This document shows positions 50,659 to 58,737 of a stretch of DNA of 64,000 bases, in pieces. A program made the position numbers and the translations under genes. Each line of letters opens with the position of its first letter. The first letter of the stretch is position 1. The notes under the pieces were generated by a model. That model made no database searches. It worked only from the letters and a program-made list of their open reading frames with translations, and was not told where the DNA came from. Origin of the DNA: Oscillospiraceae bacterium (GTDB lineage: Bacteria; Bacillota; Clostridia; Oscillospirales; Oscillospiraceae); contig SVLJ01000014.1 of the NCBI GenBank assembly GCA_015067995.1, positions 1 through 64,000 on the forward strand. Reading direction: 5' to 3'.

Positions 50659-51447
50659 TCACGTTCTTGCAAAGGCGTACAGATCATCTTTCATATAGCC
50701 CAGTCCGTTTGATATTCGAAGAGCGGTAGACTGCGCCAACTGGCCCAATTCACGGATTCGGTCGTCCGAAGTGTGGGCTGTCATGGCTACGATACTGATG
50801 GAACCGATGACTTGGTTGTTGGCGTCCAGCAGGGGAGCGGCCACCGGTCTGGCTGGGTGGGAGTTTTCTGAGGTGTCGTCAATGACGTAGCCCTGTTTGC
50901 GGGATATCTCTAAGAAAGATAGGAGGGATGCCTCGTCGTAGATGGCGGGAATGCTGCAGTTGGCATACATCTCGGGAGTAACGCAGTTCCGTGCCTGCTC
51001 GTTGGGAAGAGCGGCCAGAATGGCCTTGCCAAGGGCGGTGCTGAGCAGATGGCGGACGGCACCAACTGAATAAATGGTCTGAAACTCCGCGTCAGACAGG
51101 AACTGCATGGTATACACAAAGTGGCTTGGGCCGCTGCGCATGGCGAGGAAGACGGTCTCGTTGACCTTCCGGTTCAACTCCTGCAGAACGGGCCGAGCAA
51201 TAGAGTCCAAATTGGCGCCTTTTAGATAGGTGTAGCCAATGCGGAAAGCATCCAGACCAATGCGGAAGGCGAAGGGGCGGGCGGAGGAAGATTCCAGATA
51301 TTTTTCGGCTTCCAGAGTATGCACGATGTCAAACACGGTACTTTTGGGGAGGCTGAGGGCCTTGCAGATCTCGGTGATGGTCAGGCCGTCAGGGTGTTGG
51401 GATAGCAGTCGAAGGACGGATGAGGTTCGGATAATCGTATTGTTCAT
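50659..51447 (-). CDS. IclR-family transcriptional regulator
   Basis: A 262-residue IclR-type regulator: N-terminal winged HTH (RTSSVLRLLSQHPDGLTITEICKALSLPKSTVFDIVHTLE) and a C-terminal effector domain (residues 85-255) with VNETVFLAMRSG and LLSTALGKAILAALP. Its gene is divergent from the Ldh-family oxidoreductase and KDG kinase genes, so control of sugar-acid breakdown (KdgR-like) is likely; the effector is unknown. A palindrome right at its own promoter suggests autoregulation. ATG 51447 follows AAGGAGCGC. Confidence 0.9.
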   Translation of the reverse strand: MNNTIIRTSSVLRLLSQHPDGLTITEICKALSLPKSTVFDIVHTLEAEKYLESSSARPFAFRIGLDAFRIGYTYLKGANLDSIARPVLQELNRKVNETVFLAMRSGPSHFVYTMQFLSDAEFQTIYSVGAVRHLLSTALGKAILAALPNEQARNCVTPEMYANCSIPAIYDEASLLSFLEISRKQGYVIDDTSENSHPARPVAAPLLDANNQVIGSISIVAMTAHTSDDRIRELGQLAQSTALRISNGLGYMKDDLYAFART

Positions 51448-51500
51448 AGTGGAACAGCGCTCCTTATACTATTTCAATAGAGAAGCTGGGATGAGCGGGA

Positions 51501-51514
51501 TTCGCATATGCGAA
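51501..51514. promoter_or_regulatory. Palindromic operator 1 (IclR)
   Basis: TTCGCATATGCGAA is a perfect 14-bp palindrome lying at the transcription start expected from the minus-strand promoter of the iclR gene (51516-51544). IclR proteins bind such palindromes. A related site lies downstream of the promoter on the other side. Confidence 0.65.
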
Positions 51515-51515
51515 C

Positions 51516-51544
51516 ACTGTACCAGACTTTGGTGTTGGATTCAA
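51516..51544 (-). promoter_or_regulatory. Promoter of the iclR-type gene
   Basis: On the minus strand TTGAAT (51544-51539), 17-bp spacer, TACAGT (51521-51516), immediately before operator 1. Confidence 0.65.
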
Positions 51545-51621
51545 TAACAAATAAAAAATTGGGATATCTAACAAAACAGTTCATCAGAAAATGGCATATC
51601 GACGAAAACGACAGGGCGGTC

Positions 51622-51650
51622 TTGACAAGGTTCCTATTCAGGGATACAAT
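51622..51650 (+). promoter_or_regulatory. Sigma-A promoter of the sugar-acid operon
   Basis: TTGACA at 51622-51627, 17-bp spacer, TACAAT at 51645-51650. Transcription runs toward the Ldh-family gene at 51851, leaving a leader of about 190 bases without another visible gene. Confidence 0.8.
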
Positions 51651-51675
51651 TCAATTGTCCGGATATAAGATCGCG

Positions 51676-51691
51676 GTTCGCAAATACGAAC
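51676..51691. promoter_or_regulatory. Palindromic operator 2 (IclR)
   Basis: GTTCGCAAATACGAAC shares the outer arms TTCG and CGAA with operator 1 and lies 20-40 bases downstream of the predicted start site, where a bound repressor would block elongation. Confidence 0.6.
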
Positions 51692-51850
51692 AAATGGAGG
51701 CGCTGTAAAATGTGTTGCCATCGGTGTGACCAAGCGTGAGATGGAAGATTTCCTTGTGGAGTGTTTTCCTGGGCAGGTTTATCTCATTGCGTTTTGGTTG
51801 GCCCTGATTTATTTTCCCCATCCGGTTCCTGTAAGAAAGAGGTGTGCGTA

Positions 51851-52903
51851 ATGAGTAAGATTTTGATTCATGATCTCAAAGACTTTTGCAAGGCAGTTCT
51901 CCTAAAAGAGGGCATGGACGAAGCTGGCGCGGCGGTGACCGCCGAAGTTCTCGCTGAGACCGATGCCTTCGGTATCAACTCCCACGGCACCAAGAATTTA
52001 GCTAACTACATTTATAAGGCCCGCGTGGGCGGTGTCAGCCTGACAGCCAAGCCTGAAGTTGTGAGGGAGGGGGCGGCTTACGCTCTCATGGAGGCCCATC
52101 ACTGTTTGGGCATGGTGGCTGGCAGCACGGCCATGGAATTGGCCTGTGAAAAGGCTAAGAAGGCTGGAATCGCCATCGTGACGATAAAAAACAGCTGTCA
52201 CTTCGGCGCGGCCGGCTACTACGCAAACATAGCCGCCCGTCAGGGTTTGATTGGATTGGCCATGAGCAACGTGGATCCAAACATGACCATTCCCGGCGCC
52301 CGTGGCATGGTGATCGGCAACAATCCCTTCGCCTATGCTGCTCCTGCCAAAGATGTGCCCAGTGTGTTTCTGGACGTGGCCATGAGCAATGTGGCCTCCC
52401 TGAAGGTGATCCAGGCCCGCAAGGACGGACAGGAGATTCCCAATACCTGGATCGTGGACAAGGACGGCCTGCCCACCACCGACCCCAGTCACTATCCTGA
52501 GGAGGGCGCCATGCAGCCCTTTGCTGCCCACAAGGGTTACGGTTTTGCCGTTCTGGTGGAACTGCTCAGCGGCATCCTGTCCGGCGGCTGCACCAGCATG
52601 GGCGGCGGCATCGTCAGCTGGTGTTTTGAACCCGAGCAGAAAAATAATGTCTGCCATACCTTCATTGCCATCAACCCCGCCCTGTTTGGGGAGGAACCTG
52701 CGGCTGAGCGGGTGGAGACCATGGCACAGCAGTTGCGCCGGGCACCTAAGGCTAAGAATGCTACCCGTATCTTCACTCCCGGTGAGATCGAGTGGGAGCG
52801 CTACTGCAAGGCAGAAAAAGAGGGCATCGACCTGCCGGAGGCCGTTGAAGAAAGCCTGAAGGGCCTGGCCGAACAGAGTGGTGTGGAGCTGAAGCTGTTT
52901 TAA
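51851..52903 (+). CDS. Ldh-family (malate/L-lactate/ureidoglycolate type) oxidoreductase
   Basis: A 350-residue NAD(P)-dependent oxidoreductase of the type 2 malate/L-lactate dehydrogenase superfamily, which has its own fold unlike classical LDH. Motifs: ETDAFGINSHGTKNL with the catalytic His, IKNSCHFGAAGYYAN, MSNVDPNMTIPGARG, GNNPFAYAAPA and HKGYGFAVLVELLSG. Members reduce 2-oxo acids, for example 2,3-diketogulonate or ureidoglycolate. Next to a KDG kinase, a sugar-acid-derived 2-oxo acid is a reasonable guess. ATG 51851 follows AGAGGTG. Confidence 0.88.
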   Translation: MSKILIHDLKDFCKAVLLKEGMDEAGAAVTAEVLAETDAFGINSHGTKNLANYIYKARVGGVSLTAKPEVVREGAAYALMEAHHCLGMVAGSTAMELACEKAKKAGIAIVTIKNSCHFGAAGYYANIAARQGLIGLAMSNVDPNMTIPGARGMVIGNNPFAYAAPAKDVPSVFLDVAMSNVASLKVIQARKDGQEIPNTWIVDKDGLPTTDPSHYPEEGAMQPFAAHKGYGFAVLVELLSGILSGGCTSMGGGIVSWCFEPEQKNNVCHTFIAINPALFGEEPAAERVETMAQQLRRAPKAKNATRIFTPGEIEWERYCKAEKEGIDLPEAVEESLKGLAEQSGVELKLF

Positions 52904-52912
52904 ATCTGTAAA

Positions 52913-53101
52913 ATGATGACGGCCCGGCTCTTACCGTACGAATCGGGACAGAGAAGAAGGGATATTCCTCTGGAGTGTATTCACAGACTTGCAAATGCCG
53001 GCATTGTCCCTGTCGTCGTGTTGGACGATGCCAAGGACGCCGTGCCTAACGCCAAAGATCTGCTGGCCGGCGGCTTTGCCGGCCAGCTGCTGCAGAAGTA
53101 A
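52913..53101 (+). pseudogene. Truncated KDPG/KHG aldolase (eda) fragment
   Basis: Within 62 codons, the segment [33 protein letters not shown] matches the first 35 residues of 2-keto-3-deoxy-6-phosphogluconate aldolases, including the first barrel strand VPVVVLDDAKDA. The rest of the 200-residue barrel, with the Schiff-base lysine and the phosphate site, is missing: the frame ends FAGQLLQK and kdgK starts 18 bases later. This looks like a deletion within an eda gene. It is shown on KDG-pathway neighbours but cannot be active. Confidence 0.65.
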
Positions 53102-53118
53102 AAGAGGGGGAAAGAACC

Positions 53119-54144
53119 ATGAAAGTTTTAACTTTTGGTGAGATCATGCTGCGCCTGAAGGCAGTAGGGGAGGAACGCTTTTTCCAGACGCCCTTCCTGG
53201 AGGCTACCTTTGGCGGCGGCGAGGCCAACGTGGCTGTGTCCCTGGCCAACTATGGCGTGGACGCTGCTTTCCTGACTGTCCTGCCTGACAACGCCATCGG
53301 CGATGCCTGCGTGTCCGAACTGCGCCGCTTTGGCGTGGATACCGGCCGCATCCAGAAGGGGAAGGGCCGTATGGGTATCTACTTCCTGGAGGCCGGTGCC
53401 AACCAGCTGCCCAGCAAGGTAATCTATGACCGTGCCTGTTCTGCCATCGCCCTGGCCGAGCCCGGCGACATCGACTGGGAGAAGGCTTTTGAGGGGGTGG
53501 ACTGGTTCCACATTACCGGCATCACCCCTGCCATCTCTGAGAGCGCAATGGAGCTGTCCATAGAGAGCGTGAAGGAGGCCAAGAAGCGGGGCATCACCGT
53601 GTCCTGCGACCTGAACTACCGCAAGAATCTGTGGAAGTACGGTAAGAAGGCCTCCGAAGTCATGCGGGAGCTGGCTAACTATGTGGATGTGGCCATTGCC
53701 AACGAGGAGGACGTGCAGAAGGCCCTGGAGATCACCACCGACGTAGTGGTGGAGTCCGGTGAGCTGGACCGGGAGAAGTACAGGGTCTTGGGCCAGAAGG
53801 TCCTGGACGCCTATTCCAACATGAAGATGATCGCTATCACCCTGCGGGAGAGCCACAGCGCCGATTGGAACGACTGGGCTGCCTGCCTGAACGACGGCAA
53901 GAACTTCTACGTCTCCAAGAAGTACGAGATTCGCAACATCGTGGATCGTGTGGGCGGCGGCGACAGCTTTGCCGGCGGCCTGATCTACGGTCTGAACCAC
54001 TACGAGGACAAGCAGGAGGCCCTGGAGTTTGCCGTGGCTGCTTCCTGCCTGAAGCACAGCATCCTGGGTGACTTCAATCGCGTGGGCGTCTCCGACGTGG
54101 AGAAGCTCATGGGCGGCGACGGCACCGGTCGGGTGCAGCGGTAA
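53119..54144 (+). CDS. kdgK: 2-keto-3-deoxygluconate kinase (PfkB family)
   Basis: A 341-residue ribokinase-like sugar kinase. GEIMLRL at the N-terminus, [16 protein letters not shown] (substrate-binding GG), [11 protein letters not shown] (motif shared by KDG kinases) and [18 protein letters not shown] with the catalytic Asp and anion hole are all present. KDG kinase makes KDPG, the substrate of the aldolase whose gene is truncated just upstream. AGAGGGGGAAAG precedes ATG 53119. Other 2-keto sugar acids are possible substrates. Confidence 0.88.
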   Translation: MKVLTFGEIMLRLKAVGEERFFQTPFLEATFGGGEANVAVSLANYGVDAAFLTVLPDNAIGDACVSELRRFGVDTGRIQKGKGRMGIYFLEAGANQLPSKVIYDRACSAIALAEPGDIDWEKAFEGVDWFHITGITPAISESAMELSIESVKEAKKRGITVSCDLNYRKNLWKYGKKASEVMRELANYVDVAIANEEDVQKALEITTDVVVESGELDREKYRVLGQKVLDAYSNMKMIAITLRESHSADWNDWAACLNDGKNFYVSKKYEIRNIVDRVGGGDSFAGGLIYGLNHYEDKQEALEFAVAASCLKHSILGDFNRVGVSDVEKLMGGDGTGRVQR

Positions 54145-54232
54145 GTGCGTGATATTGCGAAATGAAATGCATGTAGCGAATTGCGGAAGCTGTTCATGCG
54201 TAATGTGAATCTGCTGTATGGCAGTAAAGCAA

Positions 54233-54273
54233 AAGTCGGTAACTGGTGCGGTTGTCGCACTGGTTACCGACTT
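54233..54273 (+). terminator. Hairpin after kdgK
   Basis: AAGTCGGTAAC pairs with GTTACCGACTT (stem continued by GGTGCG/CGCAC), about 90 bases after the kdgK stop. It lacks a good U-tract; the next 90 bases to the ABC gene hold nothing else I can name. Confidence 0.55.
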
Positions 54274-54390
54274 CTCATTGGATAATAAAAATAAGAATCA
54301 GTGCAGGCCCAATACTGTACGGAAGGGGACGTGAACTGTTCGGTTAGCGTAAAGCGCAACGTCTCCGGATGCAGTAACGACGGGGCGCTT

Positions 54391-54966
54391 CTATTGCTCC
54401 AGCTGCAGGACAGCGGCGTTCAGCGCCGCTGCATCATCAGGATCATGGGTTATCAGCAGCACAGGTTTTTCCCCGGCGGCTTCCGCAATGATCCGGAGGC
54501 AGATCACCCGGTTTTCCTCGTCCAATCCTGTGAAAGGCTCGTCCAGTGCCAGAGCGTCAGAGGGGACCAGAAGGGCACGGGCCAGCGCCAGGCGGCGTTT
54601 CATGCCGCCGGAATAATCCTTCACGCGCTTATTGCCCTCCTGCCCAAGGCCGAGGCGGTTCAGAAGTGTCTGTGCGGCGTGCTCATCCAGTGCCGTCCCG
54701 GCGGCAAAGCGCAGATTTTCCATAGCGTTCAGGTGTTCCAAAAGACGGTCTTCCTGAAACAGGACGCCCCAGCGGGACGGCGCATCCGAGATCGTGCCGC
54801 TGTCGGCGGTTTCCAGTCCCAGCAGAATGCGCAGCAGGGTGGTTTTGCCGCTGCCGGAGGGGGCCATCAGACAGGTGACGCCCTTTTCCAGCCGGAAGCT
54901 GACATCCCGCAGGACGGTCTGGCGGTCATAGGCCTTGTTGAGATGCTCAATCCGCACGGCTGCCAC
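54391..54966 (-). CDS. ABC importer ATPase (SsuB/TauB-like, short)
   Basis: A 191-residue ATPase: Walker A APSGSGKTTLLRIL, Q-loop VLFQEDRLLEHLN, signature YSGGMKRRLALARAL, Walker B ALALDEPFTGLD and switch His in LLITHDPDDA. The pattern is that of the nitrate/sulfonate/taurine/thiamine-precursor importer ATPases, but it lacks the usual C-terminal 50 residues. It overlaps the permease gene by 20 bases. A weak hairpin lies beyond the stop. Confidence 0.87.
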   Translation of the reverse strand: MAAVRIEHLNKAYDRQTVLRDVSFRLEKGVTCLMAPSGSGKTTLLRILLGLETADSGTISDAPSRWGVLFQEDRLLEHLNAMENLRFAAGTALDEHAAQTLLNRLGLGQEGNKRVKDYSGGMKRRLALARALLVPSDALALDEPFTGLDEENRVICLRIIAEAAGEKPVLLITHDPDDAAALNAAVLQLEQ

Positions 54967-55711
54967 CTGCCTTTCTCAGGAACCAATCTGTCAGACGCAG
55001 GAACAGCTTTTCAAAGAGCATGGAAACGGCAACGATCACCACGGTCCATGCAAACAGCTCCGGCGTCATAAAATATACCTTGGCCATATAAAGCCGTTCA
55101 CCCATGGAACCGTCGGGCAGGCCGATGACCTCGGCGGCGATGCCTGCTTTCCAGCACAGGCCCAGTCCCAGCGATACGGCGGAACGGAAGTGGGGAGCGA
55201 TGGCCGACAGATACAGATACCGGATCTGCCGCCAAATGGGCACGCGGAAAACTCTGGCCATTTCCAGCAGCTTTTTGTCTGTCTGGCCGATTCCCGTCAT
55301 CACGCCCAGATAGACGGGGGGAAAGACCATCAGAAAAGAGATAAAAAAGGAGAGCTGACTGCTCCGCAGCCAAACCAGAGCCAGAATGATGAAGCTGGCC
55401 ACCGGGACGGTCTTGATACAGGCCACCACCGGGGCAAGGAATTCCCGCACAGGACGGAAGCAATAGGCCGGGATTGCCAGAATAGATGCGACGGCACAGG
55501 CGGCAAAGAAGCCGCCGAAAATGCGCAGGGTGGACCACGCAATGGTCTGATAAAAATCAGTCGTCAGCGCCATGGAGGCAAGGCTCTGCAGTGCCTCCAA
55601 AGGGGAGGGCAGCAGCACCGGCAGATCCAAGCGCATACTGACTCCCTGCCACAGCAGCAGCCACAGCAGAACTGCCCAGAAGCGAATGGGAGTATGGGTC
55701 GTCTTTTTCAT
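54947..55711 (-). CDS. ABC importer permease (SsuC/ThiX-like)
   Basis: A 254-residue permease with six helices. The EAA-type loop is seen in MARVFRVPIWRQIRYLYLSAIAPHF, with the following LGLGLCWKAGIAAEVIG, the pattern of SsuC/TauC/ThiX permeases. ATG 55711 follows AAAGGAC by nine bases; the frame to 55741 is not needed. It lies 60 bases after the binding-protein gene and overlaps the ATPase gene. Confidence 0.9.
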   Translation of the reverse strand: MKKTTHTPIRFWAVLLWLLLWQGVSMRLDLPVLLPSPLEALQSLASMALTTDFYQTIAWSTLRIFGGFFAACAVASILAIPAYCFRPVREFLAPVVACIKTVPVASFIILALVWLRSSQLSFFISFLMVFPPVYLGVMTGIGQTDKKLLEMARVFRVPIWRQIRYLYLSAIAPHFRSAVSLGLGLCWKAGIAAEVIGLPDGSMGERLYMAKVYFMTPELFAWTVVIVAVSMLFEKLFLRLTDWFLRKAGGSRAD

Positions 55712-55771
55712 AGAGCACGTCCTTTGTACGGGAGGAATCAAAGCTCCGGTCAGGGGACCGGAGCAGAGAAA

Positions 55772-56845
55772 TCAGGCACCGTAGTAGAAGTCATCGCCGG
55801 GGACGCTGCCGCCCACGGCCTTGGGCTCCTGCCCGGCCAGAGCAGCCAGATAGCCGGAGAGCTTCTCCTTCATTTCCACGCCGGTGATGCAGACGATGTT
55901 GCAGTGGGGCAGAGCCTTCTGGGCAATGGGGGCGGCCTCCACGATGCCGTATTCAGAAATCAGCTGGGCAGCATCTGCCACATTGGCGTTCACCCAATTC
56001 ACACTTTCGGCGTAGTCCTCCAGGAAGGCGGCCACGGCCTTGGGATTGGCTTCCACCACATCCTTGCGTGCCACGATGACGCCGGTGACCATGCCGGAGC
56101 CGTTGTTGAGAGCATCCCACTCGGCGGTGAGATCCAGCGCCACCCGCAGGCCGGGGATCTTGTTCTGAGCCACGGTCACAAAGGGCTGGGGCAGCAGAGC
56201 GATAGAGGCAACGCCGGAAGCCAGAGCGGCAACACACTCGCTGTGCTCACTCTTCCAATCGATGGAGAGGCCGGTGTCGGGGTCAATGTTGTTTTCGGAG
56301 AGGAGGTAGCGCAGGCCAAACTCGGGCGTGCTGCCCTTGCCGGCTCCCACCATGTTCTTTCCGGCCAGGTCCTTCAGGGATTTCAGGGTTTCGCCGGTTT
56401 CCACGATGTAGATCACACCCAGCGTGTTGATGGCCAGAGTCACGATCTGTCCGTTGGTTTTATGATAGAGGTTGGAGGCCAGATTGGCGGGTACGCAGGC
56501 CATGTCCAGCTCACCTTTGATCAGCTGGGGGCTCACCTGATCCGCGGAGCCGGCCAGAGTGAACTGGTAAGGGACCTCTGCCTCTGTCCCGGCGGGAGCG
56601 GTACCGGCACGCTTCATCAGCTGCACCAGCCCCATGGCGGTGGGGCCCTTCAGAGCGGCGATAGAGAAGGGGGCGCGCTCCACGTTTTCGTCCTCGGCGG
56701 GCGTGGAGGGAGTGACAGGCTCCGAGGGGCCGGAGGAGCCGGGGGCGGCAGGGGTGGAAGATGCGGAGGGGGATGCCGGCGCGCCGCAGGCGGCCAGGCT
56801 CAGGATCAGAGCCAGAGTGAGGATGGTTGCAATGAGCTTTTTCAT
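55772..56845 (-). CDS. ABC importer substrate-binding lipoprotein (NMT1/SsuA-like)
   Basis: A 357-residue lipoprotein: signal and lipobox (LILSLAACGAP), a Pro/Ser/Ala-rich linker (residues 22-55), then a type II periplasmic-binding fold similar to the NMT1/SsuA/ThiY group, with IAALKGPTAMGLVQLM at the first strand, LKSLKDLAGKNMVGAGKGSTPEFGLRYLL and DLTAEWDAL. The ligand is unknown: sulfonates, nitrate, pyrimidine precursors and others are bound by relatives. It follows the hydrogenase-regulator gene by 68 bases. Confidence 0.88.
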   Translation of the reverse strand: MKKLIATILTLALILSLAACGAPASPSASSTPAAPGSSGPSEPVTPSTPAEDENVERAPFSIAALKGPTAMGLVQLMKRAGTAPAGTEAEVPYQFTLAGSADQVSPQLIKGELDMACVPANLASNLYHKTNGQIVTLAINTLGVIYIVETGETLKSLKDLAGKNMVGAGKGSTPEFGLRYLLSENNIDPDTGLSIDWKSEHSECVAALASGVASIALLPQPFVTVAQNKIPGLRVALDLTAEWDALNNGSGMVTGVIVARKDVVEANPKAVAAFLEDYAESVNWVNANVADAAQLISEYGIVEAAPIAQKALPHCNIVCITGVEMKEKLSGYLAALAGQEPKAVGGSVPGDDFYYGA

Positions 56846-56913
56846 AGATGTTTGCTGCCTTTCTGCAAAATGTAATGTGTTCTTCCGTCGTGAGAGGGCG
56901 GAAAGGACAGGGA

Positions 56914-57165
56914 TCAGAGGATCTCCGGTGCGTAAACAGTCTTTGCGGTAACGCCTTTCAGCCGCCCTACCTTGCCGGAGAGCGCAGAGATGATGTTGGC
57001 AGGCGCATCCAGGGCAATGGAGATGATGTTCATGTGTCTCTCTCGGTAGGGAACACCCATACGGCAGATGATGTAGGAGCCGTATTGGTGCAGCAGCTCG
57101 TTCAGCGCGGCCACGGAATCGCCGTCTGTGACGATGATGGAAAGGACTGCAACGCGTTTATCCAT
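56914..57165 (-). CDS. Iron-only hydrogenase system regulator (TM1266 family)
   Basis: An 83-residue ACT-like/ferredoxin-fold protein matching the TM1266 family, small proteins named for genomic linkage to [FeFe] hydrogenases: VAVLSIIVTDGDSVAALNELLHQYGSYIICRMGVPYRERHMNIISIALDA (shown in part here) followed by GKVGRLKGVTAKT. The family's role is inferred from context only. ATG 57165 follows AGGAGG by six bases; the frame to 57258 crosses the terminator hairpin and is not used. It heads the ABC importer unit behind a long structured leader. Confidence 0.85.
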   Translation of the reverse strand: MDKRVAVLSIIVTDGDSVAALNELLHQYGSYIICRMGVPYRERHMNIISIALDAPANIISALSGKVGRLKGVTAKTVYAPEIL

Positions 57166-57353
57166 AGAGATCCTCCTGAAAAATGAAAACCTCTCCTCCG
57201 CTTTGAAGGGCGGAGGAGAGGATGGCATCAGCAAACAGACGCAGGATCTGCGCCGCATTCTCTGCTCACTACTTTCAACGCGGAAATTACCTTGTTGTCA
57301 GAACGGAGGTCTGGTTTTCGATTGGTCGGCGGTCAGAAACACTTCCCGCGAAC
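57166..57353 (-). promoter_or_regulatory. Structured leader (riboswitch-like) before the TM1266-ABC operon
   Basis: About 190 nt between the promoter and the start codon. A 72-nt domain is closed by an 8-bp helix (CGCGGGAA at 57350-57343 with TTTCCGCG at 57286-57279) and contains well-ordered pyrimidine-rich stretches such as GTTTCTGACCG and GTTCTGAC; the 12-bp terminator follows about 58 nt later. An aptamer-plus-terminator layout is what riboswitches show. The domain does not match a class I can name. Confidence 0.6.
57181..57221 (-). terminator. Intrinsic terminator in the leader of the TM1266-family gene
   Basis: On the minus strand CCTCTCCTCCGC pairs with GCGGAGGAGAGG (12 bp, perfect) followed by TTTTCATTTTT, yet it lies upstream of the gene, between promoter and ribosome site. 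That position indicates conditional (attenuation) control. Confidence 0.85.
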
Positions 57354-57359
57354 GGATAT

Positions 57360-57388
57360 ACTATAGCATGCAGGGGGAATTTTGTCAA
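57360..57388 (-). promoter_or_regulatory. Sigma-A promoter of the TM1266-ABC operon
   Basis: On the minus strand TTGACA (57388-57383), 17-bp spacer, TATAGT (57365-57360). It lies just beyond the stop codon of the CorC/HlyC-type gene, with no terminator in between. Confidence 0.8.
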
Positions 57389-57399
57389 TTCCGCCGGAG

Positions 57400-58737
57400 T
57401 CATTCCTGAGGGGGCTCGGGGGGGTCCAGCCTGATGATCTGCGCCTGCACGATCTGGTGGTTTTCGATGCGGCTGATATGGATGGAGAGGTTGCGGAACT
57501 GCAGCTCAATGTTTTGATCGCCGTCATCGGGAACCTTCCCCAGCTCCTTGTACATCAAACCGGTAAAGGTTTCCACCTCTTCCTGCTCGATCATGATATC
57601 CAGAGCTTCCTCAATGTCAGACAGCTCCACATTGCCGAAGACGGCCCAGACATTGTCGCCAATCTGCTGGATGTGGGGCTCGGCGGCCTCCTCCTCTGGG
57701 GTGTCCTCGCCCAGATCGCCCACCAGCTCCTCGATCAGATCGTTCATGGTGACAATACCCACCATGCCGCCGTATTCATCCAGAACCACCGCCAGCGCCA
57801 TGCGCTCCTTCTTCATGTTGCGGAACAGAACGTCTGCCTTCAGGGTTTCGGGGACAAACCATGCCGGCCGCACGGCGTCCTTCAGAATGGTGTCCTTGGT
57901 TCTTTCCGTCAGGCGGAAATAGTCCTTGGCATTCAGGATACCCACCACATTGTCCGGAGAACCGTCGCACACAGGGTAGAGGGTGTGACGGCTTTCGTGA
58001 ATGGTATGAGCCCAGACATCTTCCTCATCCTCCATCCAAAGGATGGTCACATCGGTGCGGTGGGTGGCGATTTCACCGGCGGTGATGTCATTGAACTCAA
58101 AGACGTTCTGAATGAATTCCTTCTCCTGATGGTCGATGGTGCCTTTTTCGCTGCCGGCGTCTACCAGCATCCGAATTTCCTCCTCACTGACCTGGTCCTC
58201 TGCTTCGTTGGGATCGATGCCGCACAGCCGCAGTACCACGTTGGTGGACAGTGACAGGAACCAGACGATGGGCTTGAACGCTCTGGAGATACCGCTGACA
58301 AGGCCGGAAATGGCCATGGCCAGCTGTTCCGGACGTTTCATGGCCACCCGCTTGGGCACCAGTTCGCCGAAAATCAGAGTGAAATAGGACAAAATCAGCG
58401 TAATCAGCACAACGGCGATGGTGTCCAGCGTTGTCCGGGGGATGCTCACGCCCAGACTCAGCACCCAGTCCACCAGCGGCTCTGAGAAATTATCCGCAGC
58501 AAAGGCGCTGCCCAGAAAACCTGACAGGGTGATGGCTACCTGAATGGTGGCCAGAAATTTCGCAGGTTCCCGGGTCAGACGGAAAAGGCGCTTCGCACGG
58601 GTATTGCCCTGTTCAGCCATGCGCTCCAGTTTGGTTTCGTTGATGGATAGAACGGCGATCTCCGCGCAGGCGAAGACGGCGTTCAGTGCGATCAGAACAA
58701 ACTGGAGCAGAAGCAAGAATCCAATAGAATCTCCCAT
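57400..58737 (-). CDS. CNNM/CorC-type (HlyC) membrane protein
   Basis: A 445-residue hemolysin C/CorC-family protein: DUF21 domain with four helices (residues 1-190, including FACAEIAVLSINETKLERM and IFGELVPKRVAMKRPE), a pair of CBS domains (about 210-340, with VVLDEYGGMVGIVTMNDLIEELVGD) and a CorC_HlyC C-terminal domain (IQQIGDNVWAVFGNVELSDIEE). Relatives export magnesium or cobalt or protect against divalent metals; none is hemolytic. ATG 58737 lies after GAGGT. Its leader carries an attenuator-like terminator. Confidence 0.92.
   Translation of the reverse strand: MGDSIGFLLLLQFVLIALNAVFACAEIAVLSINETKLERMAEQGNTRAKRLFRLTREPAKFLATIQVAITLSGFLGSAFAADNFSEPLVDWVLSLGVSIPRTTLDTIAVVLITLILSYFTLIFGELVPKRVAMKRPEQLAMAISGLVSGISRAFKPIVWFLSLSTNVVLRLCGIDPNEAEDQVSEEEIRMLVDAGSEKGTIDHQEKEFIQNVFEFNDITAGEIATHRTDVTILWMEDEEDVWAHTIHESRHTLYPVCDGSPDNVVGILNAKDYFRLTERTKDTILKDAVRPAWFVPETLKADVLFRNMKKERMALAVVLDEYGGMVGIVTMNDLIEELVGDLGEDTPEEEAAEPHIQQIGDNVWAVFGNVELSDIEEALDIMIEQEEVETFTGLMYKELGKVPDDGDQNIELQFRNLSIHISRIENHQIVQAQIIRLDPPEPPQE

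Noticed and set aside
51508..51708. Open frame of 66 codons between the IclR and Ldh-family genes
   Set aside because: It has no ribosome site, overlaps operator 1, contains the TTGACA/TACAAT promoter and operator 2, and has no recognisable protein features; regulatory DNA explains the stretch better.
57279..57350. Match of the leader domain to TPP, purine or guanidine-I riboswitch
   Set aside because: The diagnostic cores (CUGAGA, the purine junction, ACACGG with GGGAUAAAAGCC) are absent.
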